Shown piece by piece: positions 8,039 to 15,535 of a stretch of DNA of 64,000 nucleotides (positions are counted from its first letter, which is position 1; every line of letters starts with the position of its first letter). The stretch lies in the NCBI GenBank assembly GCA_002336895.1, contig DDFC01000042.1, positions 124,001 to 188,000 on the forward strand. The letters are read 5' to 3'. This DNA is from Verrucomicrobiaceae bacterium UBA1938. GTDB lineage: Bacteria; Verrucomicrobiota; Verrucomicrobiia; Verrucomicrobiales; Verrucomicrobiaceae. The notes under the pieces were generated by a model that did no database searches, was not told the origin of the DNA, and worked only from the letters and a program-made list of their open reading frames with translations. Position numbers and translations under genes: made by a program.

Positions 8039-8386
8039 TCAGCGGTGGATGCTCTGGGGCCGGCTTTTAACTTTCTCGATCTCGCGGTTGGAGCTGTCCA
8101 CCGCACGCTCAAAGCGGGTTTTGTCGCGCTTGTACTCGCGCACGAGATCCACCGTCCAGAAGGCCCCGCTGAGGCTGGTGGTGAGCAGAAGAAGGAAGAG
8201 CGTGTAGCAGACGAAGGACATCTGGCGCTCCTGGCCCCTGCGCTTTTCACGGTCTGCGTCAACATCCAGCACGCCGATGAGGTCCATCCACCACAGGCGC
8301 CAGACACCGGGATCTCTGGCGATGTTCAGAACCCAGAAGCTGAAGAACAGCGCTAGGATGGAGGCTATGGCCAGACCAATGGGCAT
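8039..8386 (-). CDS. Small two-span membrane protein of unknown function
   Basis: The 115-aa product has two hydrophobic segments: residues about 4-22 (GLAIASILALFFSFWVL) and about 57-76 (FVCYTLFLLLLTTSLSGAFW). A charged cytoplasmic-type loop (DADREKRRGQERQ) lies between them, and a basic helical tail (EYKRDKTRFERAVDSSNREIEKVKSR) probably forms a short coiled coil. No family was recognised. It follows the pseudopilin gene by 69 nt on the same strand and precedes the DhnA aldolase, so it might belong to the secretion cluster, though nothing in the sequence proves that. Confidence 0.65.
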   Translation of the reverse strand: MPIGLAIASILALFFSFWVLNIARDPGVWRLWWMDLIGVLDVDADREKRRGQERQMSFVCYTLFLLLLTTSLSGAFWTVDLVREYKRDKTRFERAVDSSNREIEKVKSRPQSIHR

Positions 8387-8455
8387 GACAGTTCAATCTT
8401 GGCCCGGAGAGAGTCCGTCAACGACGATTTTACGAAGGATCAGACAATTTTGGGC

Positions 8456-9172
8456 TTACCAGTTTTTGATCCACTTTTTGGAAATGGCGGTATTCGCGAG
8501 GGTGTCGATGCTCTTCTTGGTGGTGTTGGCCTCGTCTTCAGAGTAGGACCACAGGTCGTAGGTGGCGTTGATCGTGTTGGCGGTGCTGCTGCTGTTCGAG
8601 GAACTGCTGGAGCTGGAGTTGCTCCCGTTGGCCGGGATGAGAGACTTGATGTACTGGAAGGGGTGGCCAAATCCATCGACGAGGATGTAAGAGGAGCCTT
8701 TGCGGGTGAAGATGGTCTGCGGGATTTCGACAAACATCTTGTTTTTGATTTCCGAGGGGCCTTCGACCTTGCCGTCTGAAGTGCCGCTGCTGCTGCTCCC
8801 ACCGCCTGAGCTGGCGGAGGAATCTGCCGTGACGCCATAGATCTGGTCAAAGCCATCCCCCGTGAGCGCCTGGTAGAGGCAGGCGGCTCCGGAAGTGTCA
8901 TAGACGGCAGTTCCCGGGGGGAACTGAACCATCTGATTGCTGCCCACGGGCTGCGGGTACTCTCCAAACTCTGTGTTGTAGCGCTCAAGGGCGAGGATGA
9001 TCGCCTCCTGGGCGCCGGAGGTGAGACGGCGCTTGGAGGAGCGCATGGCATAGGTGTAGCCACCGAGCGTCAGGGCTGCGAGCAGCGCGATGATGGTGAC
9101 CACGATGAGCATCTCCACCAAGGTGAAGGCGCGCGTAGTACGAGGGGGGGGGGGAAGGCGTGTGATTTTCAT
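8456..9172 (-). CDS. Type II secretion pseudopilin (GspG-like) with serine-rich insertions
   Basis: The 238-aa product has the prepilin N-terminus: a basic leader, then RAFTLVEMLIVVTIIALLAAL with the Glu5 that prepilin peptidase substrates need after cleavage before Phe. ALERYNTEFGEYP and VDGFGHPFQY match the GspG-type core (compare DPWGNPYQY). It differs from classical GspG by two low-complexity blocks rich in Ser, Gly and Asn at about residues 119-130 and 187-198. ATG 9172 is preferred to a TTG at 9184. An 11-nt homopolymer lies inside codons 7-10 (PPPP), just before the prepilin cleavage site. It follows gspF by 51 nt and is the last clear member of the gspE-gspE-gspF cluster. Confidence 0.88.
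   Translation of the reverse strand: MKITRLPPPPRTTRAFTLVEMLIVVTIIALLAALTLGGYTYAMRSSKRRLTSGAQEAIILALERYNTEFGEYPQPVGSNQMVQFPPGTAVYDTSGAACLYQALTGDGFDQIYGVTADSSASSGGGSSSSGTSDGKVEGPSEIKNKMFVEIPQTIFTRKGSSYILVDGFGHPFQYIKSLIPANGSNSSSSSSSNSSSTANTINATYDLWSYSEDEANTTKKSIDTLANTAISKKWIKNW
9144..9154. repeat. 11-nt G/C homopolymer in the pseudopilin 5' end
   Basis: Eleven consecutive G on the plus strand (C on the coding strand) encode the run of prolines at residues 7-10 of the pseudopilin leader. It is the longest homopolymer noticed in the window. Tracts of this length commonly slip during replication, and a change of one base would shift the frame before the prepilin signal. Confidence 0.9.
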
Positions 9173-9223
9173 GACTCCAGGCAAGGGCAGGGTTGGGTTG
9201 CGTGTGCGGGGAGGGGGGAAATC

Positions 9224-10504
9224 CTAGCCTCCGGCGCCGCCGCTGAGGTTCTTGATCACGTCGATGAGCGGGAGGAAGAGGGCCATGACGATGACACCGA
9301 CCACGAGGGCGAGCACGACGATCATGAGCGGCTCGAGCATGGAGGTAAGGGCGGAGACGGAGTTGTCCACTTCGTCTTCATACACATCGGCGATCTTGAG
9401 AAGCATTTCGGGGAGCTGGCCGGTTTCTTCGCCCACGTCCACCATGGAGATCACCATGGGGGGGAAGACGCCGCTGGACTCCAGAGGGGCGACCATGGAT
9501 TCACCTTCTTTCACCGCGTCGTGCACCTTGTTGATGGCGTCGGAGACGATGGTGTTGCCGGCGGTGTCACGGGTGATGTTGAGCGCCTGCAGGATGGGCA
9601 CGCCGGAGGTGACGAGGGTGCCGAGGGTGCGGGTGAAGCGGGAGATGGCGGTCTTGCGCTGCACATCGCCAAACAGAGGGAGCTTGAGCTTGGTGCGGTC
9701 AATCCAGCGGCGGCCACCCTTGGTGGCGGCCATCATGCGCCAGCCGACGATGATGACGACCGTGGCGATGATGATGTACCAGATGTTGTCCGCCATGCTT
9801 CGGCTGAAGCCGATGACCCATTTGGTCAGCTCCGGCAGCTTGTCCTTGCTGCCGAGCATGTCTTCAAAGATGACTTCGAAGCGGGGCACGATGACCATCA
9901 TGAGGAAGACCATGATGCCAGCAGCGATGAACATGACGATGATGGGGTAAACCATCGCGGCCACGATCTTGTTTTTGAGCTTCTGGGCTTTTTCCTGGTA
10001 TTCGGCCAGACGGTTGAGCACGAGCTCAAGCACACCGCCGAGCTCGCCGGCCTTGACCATGTTGATGTAGAGCTTGTTGAAGATGCGCGGGTACTGCTGG
10101 AGGCTCTCGGAGAAGGTGCTGCCGGTCTGGACGTTGTCGGCCAGGGTGTTGATGGTGCCCTTCATGATGGGGTGTGGCTCCTGACGGCCCAGCACGGTGA
10201 GACCGCGCAGGAGTGGGAGACCGGAGTCGATGAGCGTGGCCAGCTGGCGGGTGAAGATCATGAGCGTCTTGCTCTTGACCTTGGCATTGGCACCCACTTT
10301 GACGGATTTGGTCTGCGCCTTGGTGGAGGATTTGGCCCTCTTTTTGATGGCTGCAGCCTGTCCCTGCCCCTCAGCTGCGACGCTGGTCGGATAGAGGCCG
10401 GACTGGCGCAGCAGGTTGATTGCTTCTGCCTCGGAGGCTGCATCCAGATTTCCGGCTTGTTCCTGACCATTTTGATCCAGGGCGATGTAATGAAACGTGG
10501 GCAT
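9224..10504 (-). CDS. gspF: Type II secretion system F family inner-membrane protein
   Basis: The 426-aa product is a GspF/PilC-type polytopic platform protein that links the assembly ATPase to pseudopilus growth. After an N-terminal domain (FHYIALDQNGQEQAGNLDA), a basic linker with KKRAKSSTKAQTKS follows. Two homologous T2SF domains come next, each with a cytoplasmic helical part (FTRQLATLIDSGLPLLRGL and FTRTLGTLVTSGVPILQAL) and membrane spans (MVYPIIVMFIAAGIMVFLM, IWYIIIATVVIIVGW, and a last span MIVVLALVVGVIVMALFLPL). Length is close to the usual 400-410. The lysine-rich linker is longer than normal. It sits between gspE (129 nt upstream) and the pseudopilin gene. Confidence 0.95.
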   Translation of the reverse strand: MPTFHYIALDQNGQEQAGNLDAASEAEAINLLRQSGLYPTSVAAEGQGQAAAIKKRAKSSTKAQTKSVKVGANAKVKSKTLMIFTRQLATLIDSGLPLLRGLTVLGRQEPHPIMKGTINTLADNVQTGSTFSESLQQYPRIFNKLYINMVKAGELGGVLELVLNRLAEYQEKAQKLKNKIVAAMVYPIIVMFIAAGIMVFLMMVIVPRFEVIFEDMLGSKDKLPELTKWVIGFSRSMADNIWYIIIATVVIIVGWRMMAATKGGRRWIDRTKLKLPLFGDVQRKTAISRFTRTLGTLVTSGVPILQALNITRDTAGNTIVSDAINKVHDAVKEGESMVAPLESSGVFPPMVISMVDVGEETGQLPEMLLKIADVYEDEVDNSVSALTSMLEPLMIVVLALVVGVIVMALFLPLIDVIKNLSGGAGG

Positions 10505-10632
10505 AGGGGGCGTGGCGGGGGGACGGCGTTGATTCGGGTAAATTTTAGAATACCGGGACGGCGGGCGTTCTGTCCATCAAATAATGTACAGCATGCACAT
10601 GAGGTGCACGTGCTCCGCCGCAGCAGCGGGGA

Positions 10633-12297
10633 TCAGGTGTACTTCAGGACTTCCTCAATGGTGGTGACGCCATCATAGATGTTGCGCAGGCCATCCTCAC
10701 GGAGGGTGATCATGCCCAGCTCGATGGCCTTCTGCTTCAGCACGATGGAGGGCGCGCGGGAGGTGATGAGCTCTCGGATGGGGTCGGTCACATCCAGCAG
10801 TTCGTAGAGGCCTTTACGTCCTTTGTAGCCGCTGTTTCCACAGACGCCGCAGCCGGAGCCGGTGTAGAAGCTGCGGCCGCCGATGTCTTCCGGGCTGAGG
10901 CCGAGCTGGTTGAGGATGTGCAGGCTGGGCTCGTAGGCGGCGCGGCAGCTCTTGCAGATGGTGCGCAGGAGTCGCTGTGCGAGCACGCCTTCCAGCGTGG
11001 CGGAGACCAGGAAGGGCTCCACGCCCATGTCCACGAGACGGGTGACGGCGCCGGCGGCGTCGTTGGTGTGCAGGGTGCTGAGCACCAAGTGACCGGTGAG
11101 CGATGCCTGGATGGCGATCTGCGCGGTCTCAAGGTCACGCATTTCCCCCACCATGATGCGGTCCGGATCCTGACGGAGGAAGGAGCGCAGGGCCTTGGCA
11201 AAGGTGAGGCCCACACCTTCATTGATGGGCACCTGCATCACGCCATCGAGCTCGTATTCCACCGGGTCTTCGGCGGTGAGGAGCTTGCTGTCGATGGTGT
11301 TGATCTTGCGCAGGCAGGCGTAGAGGGTGGTGGTCTTGCCGGCACCCGTGGGGCCGGTGACGATGAAGATGCCGTTGGGCTTGTGGATGGTCTCGACGAT
11401 GTAGTCTTCCAGGTAGGGCTGCATGCCGAGGGCATCGAGCTCGATGTTGATGGAGGAGCGGTCAAGAACACGCATAACGACCGACTCGCCATGCTGGGTG
11501 GGCAGGGAATTGACGCGCATGTCCACCGCTTTGCCGCCTACGGTGGTCATGATGCGGCCGTCCTGCGGGATTCGGCGCTCGGCGATGTTCATGCTGGCCA
11601 TCACCTTGACGCGGGAGATGATGGAATTGGCCAGATGCACTGGGGGCGGGGCCATTTCATACAGCGCGCCGTCCACACGGTAGCGGATCTTGAACTCGCG
11701 CTCGAAGGGCTCAAAGTGGATGTCACTGGCACGCTCCTTGATGGCCTGCTGCATCACGAGGTCCACAAACTTGACGATGGGGGCGGAGTTGGCCTCGGCC
11801 TCGGCGGTGAGGCCGTCTTTGAGCCCCTTGCCCATCTGGCCGAAGATTTCGTCGATGCTGGGTGCTCCGCTGCCGTAGTGCTTTTCGATGAGGCTTTGCA
11901 CCTGGCTGCGACGGGCGACGACGGGCACGATGGTCTTTTCCAGACCAAAGCGCAGGTCCTCCACGAGCTGGGGATTGAGCGGATCGGTGAAGGCCACGTG
12001 AAGGCCCTGGGCGTCCAGCGTGATGGGGAAGGCGCCGTAGAGGCGTGCCATGCCGGCGGGGATGAGGGCCACGACGGAGGGCGGGGGCTCGTAGTTTTCG
12101 AGGTCGAAGTGGTCGGCGCCGAGTTCTTCGGCCACCTGGGCCCAGAATTCATCCTCGGTCGTGTAAATGCCGTAGGACATCAGCACCTGCACGATGTCTT
12201 TGCCGTTCTGCACGGCGTCCTGCTCAATGTCAAAGGCGAGACCTTTGTCGATCACGCCCCGGCCTTTGAGCATCTCTACCACGTTATGGGGAGTCAT
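10633..12297 (-). CDS. gspE: GspE/PulE-type secretion ATPase (second of the pair)
   Basis: The 554-aa product is a hexameric cytoplasmic ATPase that powers pseudopilus or pilus extension. An MshEN-type N-terminal domain (about 1-140) precedes the ATPase core. Walker A is GPTGAGKT (315-322), the Asp box ASDIHFEP lies near 190-197, Walker B is RIMVGEMRD (380-388), and the His box is STLHTND (407-413). A C-terminal zinc knuckle is formed by Cys448, Cys451, Cys483 and Cys486, as in GspE. It starts 51 nt after the paralogue at 12349-14013. Both proteins are exactly 554 aa and share all motifs, but their N-terminal domains differ strongly, which suggests different partners in one machine or two machines. 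Confidence 0.95.
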   Translation of the reverse strand: MTPHNVVEMLKGRGVIDKGLAFDIEQDAVQNGKDIVQVLMSYGIYTTEDEFWAQVAEELGADHFDLENYEPPPSVVALIPAGMARLYGAFPITLDAQGLHVAFTDPLNPQLVEDLRFGLEKTIVPVVARRSQVQSLIEKHYGSGAPSIDEIFGQMGKGLKDGLTAEAEANSAPIVKFVDLVMQQAIKERASDIHFEPFEREFKIRYRVDGALYEMAPPPVHLANSIISRVKVMASMNIAERRIPQDGRIMTTVGGKAVDMRVNSLPTQHGESVVMRVLDRSSINIELDALGMQPYLEDYIVETIHKPNGIFIVTGPTGAGKTTTLYACLRKINTIDSKLLTAEDPVEYELDGVMQVPINEGVGLTFAKALRSFLRQDPDRIMVGEMRDLETAQIAIQASLTGHLVLSTLHTNDAAGAVTRLVDMGVEPFLVSATLEGVLAQRLLRTICKSCRAAYEPSLHILNQLGLSPEDIGGRSFYTGSGCGVCGNSGYKGRKGLYELLDVTDPIRELITSRAPSIVLKQKAIELGMITLREDGLRNIYDGVTTIEEVLKYT

Positions 12298-12348
12298 AGT
12301 CTTCTAAAAGGGGGAAGTTGTTTGTGGGATGGAGAGAGGTGGAGAATA

Positions 12349-14013
12349 TCAGTCAACGTCTGCCATGGTGGCCTCAATGACTTCCTCGGCGGTGGTGAGA
12401 CCGGCGAGCACCTTGCGCACGCCGTCTTCGCGCAGGGTACGCATGCCGATCTCGCGTGCACGTTTGCGCAGCTGCGGGGTGGTGAGCTGTTGATTGATCA
12501 TACCGCGCACCTCATCGTTGATCTTGAAGATCTCCACGATGGACATACGGCCGCGGAAGCCGCGCTGGCGGCACTTGCTGCAGCCGCGTGCGCCCATGAT
12601 GGTGGCCTGGGCCATCTGACCGGCCTCCAGGCCGAGGGCGCGGAGGTCGCCGGCGGAGAGGGTGTCAGGCTGCTTGCAGTCTCCGCAGAGCTTGCGGACG
12701 AGGCGCTGGGCCTCGATGGCGCGCACGGCGGAGGCGGTGAGGAAGGGCTTGACCCCGATGTCAGTCAGACGGGCGACGGCGCTTGGGGCGTCGTTGGTAT
12801 GAAGCGTACTGAAGACAAGGTGACCGGTGAGGGAGGCCTGGATGGCGATGGAGGCGGTCTCAAGGTCACGAATTTCCCCCAGCATGATGATGTTGGGCGC
12901 CTGACGCAGCATGGCGCGGAGGGCGGCGGCAAAGGTCATGCCCACATCCTCCTTCACCATCACCTGGTTGATGCCGGCCAGCTCGTATTCCACCGGGTCT
13001 TCCACGGTGATGATCTTGCGGTCGGGGCGGTTGATGAAGTTGAGGCAGGCGTAGAGGGTGGTGGTCTTGCCGGAGCCGGTGGGGCCGGTGACGAGGATGA
13101 TGCCGTCCGGCAGGGTGATGAGCTGCTCAAAGGCGGCCTGGTCATCGCTGAGGAAGCCGAGGTCCACGAGACCGAGCTTGAGGCTGCTCTTGTCCAGCAC
13201 ACGCATGACGACGCTCTCGCCATGGTTGGTGGGGATGATCGATACACGCATGTCGATCTCCTTGTCGTTGAACTGCATCTGGATTCGACCGTCCTGCGGG
13301 ATGCGCTTTTCATCCAGCTGCATCGTGCCGGTCATGATTTTGATACGACCGATGATGGAGGATAGGAGGCGCTTGGGATGGTGCTCCACATCCACGAGCA
13401 CACCGTCCATGCGGTAGCGGACGCGGATGTCCTTGTCGAGGGGCTCGATGTGAATATCGGAGGCCTTCTGCTTGAAGGCTTCCATGAGCAGGTTGGACAC
13501 GAGCTTGATCACCGGGGCATCCGCATCGGAGCTGGAGGACTCGGTACCGCTGCCCTTGGCGGTCACGGTGCCGAGCACGGCCTCGTTGCCATAGATGTTG
13601 GACTGGACGGTCTTGATCAGAGCAGGGGTGGAGCAGTAAAACTCAATCTCCGGCTGCAGCAGGTGGGGCAGGGCGTCCAGGGCCTCAAAGTCAAACGGGT
13701 CCGCCACTGCGATCTGAATGGCGGTGCCGTTCATGCCCAGGGGGGTGATCTTGTATTTCAGCGCCACATCCTGCGGCACCAGAGAGCGGAGGCTGGGGTG
13801 TGCTTCAAAGCCATGGAGATCGATGTACTCCATGCCGGAATTGACAGCCACGGTGCGGGCCACCTGTTCGTCGGTGACGGCGGAGGCTTTGATGAGGGCG
13901 GAGATGACACTGTCTCCAGGCTTCAGGCCGGTCTTGGCCTGCTGGACGTCTCGCTGGGTCAGCAGGCCGGTTTCCTGGAGCTGTTCGAGGAGGTATGCTT
14001 CATTCGAGTACAT
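12349..14013 (-). CDS. GspE/PilB-type secretion ATPase (first of the pair)
   Basis: The 554-aa product begins with an MshEN-like domain (NEAYLLEQLQETGLLTQRDV, then an EYIDLHGFEAHPSLRSLVP strand-helix unit) and continues with the GspE ATPase core. KASDIHIEPLDKDIRVRYR is the Asp box region, GPTGSGKTTTLYACL is Walker A, IIMLGEIRDLETASIA is Walker B, and STLHTNDAPSAVARL is the His box. CGDC and CSKC form the zinc knuckle. It is the promoter-proximal gene of the cluster and is divergent from the DUF3500 gene across a 209-nt spacer. Which of the two ATPases serves pili and which serves secretion cannot be decided here; no PilT-like retraction ATPase is in the window. Confidence 0.94.
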   Translation of the reverse strand: MYSNEAYLLEQLQETGLLTQRDVQQAKTGLKPGDSVISALIKASAVTDEQVARTVAVNSGMEYIDLHGFEAHPSLRSLVPQDVALKYKITPLGMNGTAIQIAVADPFDFEALDALPHLLQPEIEFYCSTPALIKTVQSNIYGNEAVLGTVTAKGSGTESSSSDADAPVIKLVSNLLMEAFKQKASDIHIEPLDKDIRVRYRMDGVLVDVEHHPKRLLSSIIGRIKIMTGTMQLDEKRIPQDGRIQMQFNDKEIDMRVSIIPTNHGESVVMRVLDKSSLKLGLVDLGFLSDDQAAFEQLITLPDGIILVTGPTGSGKTTTLYACLNFINRPDRKIITVEDPVEYELAGINQVMVKEDVGMTFAAALRAMLRQAPNIIMLGEIRDLETASIAIQASLTGHLVFSTLHTNDAPSAVARLTDIGVKPFLTASAVRAIEAQRLVRKLCGDCKQPDTLSAGDLRALGLEAGQMAQATIMGARGCSKCRQRGFRGRMSIVEIFKINDEVRGMINQQLTTPQLRKRAREIGMRTLREDGVRKVLAGLTTAEEVIEATMADVD

Positions 14014-14222
14014 GAAAAAATCGGGGCGGCTGGGCTGAGGGTGCGAAATGCAGTTTTTTTACGATAAATGTCAGACTACTACCTTGCGCGTGAAAGTGTC
14101 AACGACTCGGCGCTCACAAGATGAAAATTGATCACAATCGGTGACAAACCCGTGAGTGTTCCAGCGTTCGACTTGCTCCGCCAGTCATTCACGGCGATGC
14201 ACCCCCCTTCACACTCCCAACC

Positions 14223-15272
14223 ATGAACCTCGCCCAGCGCCTCACCCTCCCTTTTTTCGGCATTTGTCTTGCCTTTTCGTGCATCACACCGCGCAGCGCA
14301 CGGGCGCATGAGGCCGGCGCGCAGATGTCCGCCATCGCCAAGGTGTTTCTCTCCGCGCTGACTCCGGAGCAGAAGGCGAAGGCCTGCTTTGAGTTTGGCT
14401 CCGAAGAGCGTGAAAACTGGCACTTCATTCCGCGCGAGCGCAAAGGACTGCCCTTGAAGGAGATGACGCCGCAGCAGCGCCTGCTGGCCAATGCCCTGCT
14501 CAACACCGGTCTGGGCTTCCGCGGAGCTGCCAAGGCAGTGACGATCATGAGCCTGGAAGAGGTGCTCTATCAGATGGAGGGTGCGGATGAATCAAAGCGC
14601 GCCGCCACCCGCGAAAAGCGCGATCCCGAGAAGTACTTTGTGTCCATCTTTGGCGAGCCCGCTGACAAAGGTGCCTGGGGCTGGCGCGTGGAAGGGCACC
14701 ACCTCTCGCTGAACTTCACCATCAAAGACGGTCAGATGCTGCGCGCCACGCCTTCATTCATGGGCACCAATCCCGGTGAGATCCGCCAGGGGCCGCTGAC
14801 AGGTCTGCGCGTGCTGGGCGTGGAGGAGGAACTGGGCCGCGAGCTGGTGAAGTCTCTGAGTGAAGAGCAGTTCAAGAAGGCCTTTGTGTCCACTGAAGCG
14901 CCGAAAGAGATGATCACCGAGGCCAAGCACAAGGTGGACCCGCTTTCCCCCGAGGGCATTGCAGACACCGATCTGGACGCCAAGCAGAAGGGCATGCTAA
15001 AGCGCCTCATCGACGAATACGTGGACCGTCTGCGTCCTGAGATCGCTGATGCAGCCCGTGCGGAGTTTCAGGCTGGTGGCCCCATCCATTTTGCCTGGGC
15101 GGGTGGCAAGGAGCGCGGTGAGCCGCACTACTACCGTGTGCAGGGAAAGACCTTCCTGCTGGAGTACGACAACACACAGAACAATGCCAACCATGTGCAC
15201 AGCGTGTGGCGCAGCTTTGACGGAGACTTTGGCCGCGATGTGCTGGGAGAGCACGTGAAGCAGGCGCATTGA
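14223..15272 (+). CDS. DUF3500 domain secreted protein
   Basis: The 349-aa product has a signal peptide (MNLAQRLTLPFFGICLAFSC, with Ala-rich cleavage near ARAHEA) and the DUF3500 layout. FLSALTPEQKAKACFEFGSE and NWHFIPRERKGLPLKEMTPQ open the domain. YFVSIFGEP, WGWRVEGHHLSLNFTI, the central APKEMITEAKHKVDPLSPEG, and YRVQGKTFLLEYDNTQNNAN followed by NHVHSVWRSFDGDFG close it. Members are widespread in Planctomycetes, Verrucomicrobia and Bacteroidetes and remain uncharacterised; conserved His residues (EGHH, NHVHS) could bind metal, which is an inference. The start follows a C-rich leader (CACTCCCAACC) with no ribosome binding site. A strong bidirectional terminator follows. Confidence 0.88.
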   Translation: MNLAQRLTLPFFGICLAFSCITPRSARAHEAGAQMSAIAKVFLSALTPEQKAKACFEFGSEERENWHFIPRERKGLPLKEMTPQQRLLANALLNTGLGFRGAAKAVTIMSLEEVLYQMEGADESKRAATREKRDPEKYFVSIFGEPADKGAWGWRVEGHHLSLNFTIKDGQMLRATPSFMGTNPGEIRQGPLTGLRVLGVEEELGRELVKSLSEEQFKKAFVSTEAPKEMITEAKHKVDPLSPEGIADTDLDAKQKGMLKRLIDEYVDRLRPEIADAARAEFQAGGPIHFAWAGGKERGEPHYYRVQGKTFLLEYDNTQNNANHVHSVWRSFDGDFGRDVLGEHVKQAH

Positions 15273-15287
15273 TCAGATTGAGATCGC

Positions 15288-15323
15288 AAAAAAACCGGCA
15301 GCCATTGGGTCGCCGGTTTTTTT
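15288..15323. terminator. Strong bidirectional terminator before dnaA
   Basis: AAAAAAACCGGC (15288-15299) and GCCGGTTTTTTT (15312-15323) form a perfect 12-bp stem with a 12-nt loop. Runs of A and T on the two sides make it work on both strands. It isolates the dnaA upstream region from the DUF3500 gene. Confidence 0.9.
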
Positions 15324-15344
15324 ATGTTCGCAGGTTGCGTGCCG

Positions 15345-15535
15345 GAATGATCTTGCACACAGCTATTCGCAGATTGTTCACAGCTTGTTAACCGAGGAAC
15401 AATGGAATCTTCACAATCGAACGTGAATAGATTTAAAATCTTTTGAATTGGAGGGGTGAAAATTCAAAAAATATATCGAAGAAGAGCTTGTTTCACGTGT
15501 CGGTTTCGTCATACAAGGGGGTGTCATTTTAAAAG
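15345..15535. promoter_or_regulatory. AT-rich dnaA upstream region, candidate replication origin
   Basis: Three DnaA-box-like sequences (consensus TTATCCACA) lie close together on one strand: TTGCACACA (15353-15361), TTGTTCACA (15374-15382) and TTGTTAACC (15385-15393), spaced by 21 and 11 nt, near whole helical turns. An AT-rich block follows (15424-15476, including ATTTAAAATC and AATTCAAAAAATATAT), unusual in this GC-rich window. Box matches are imperfect, so the region could instead be only the autoregulated dnaA promoter. GTGAAAATTCA at 15456-15466 is identical to a palindrome in front of rex. Confidence 0.45.

Noticed and set aside
10918..13365. An 815-codon plus-strand frame across both gspE genes
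   Set aside because: It crosses two conserved genes and their spacer; translation is His/Gly-rich without motifs.
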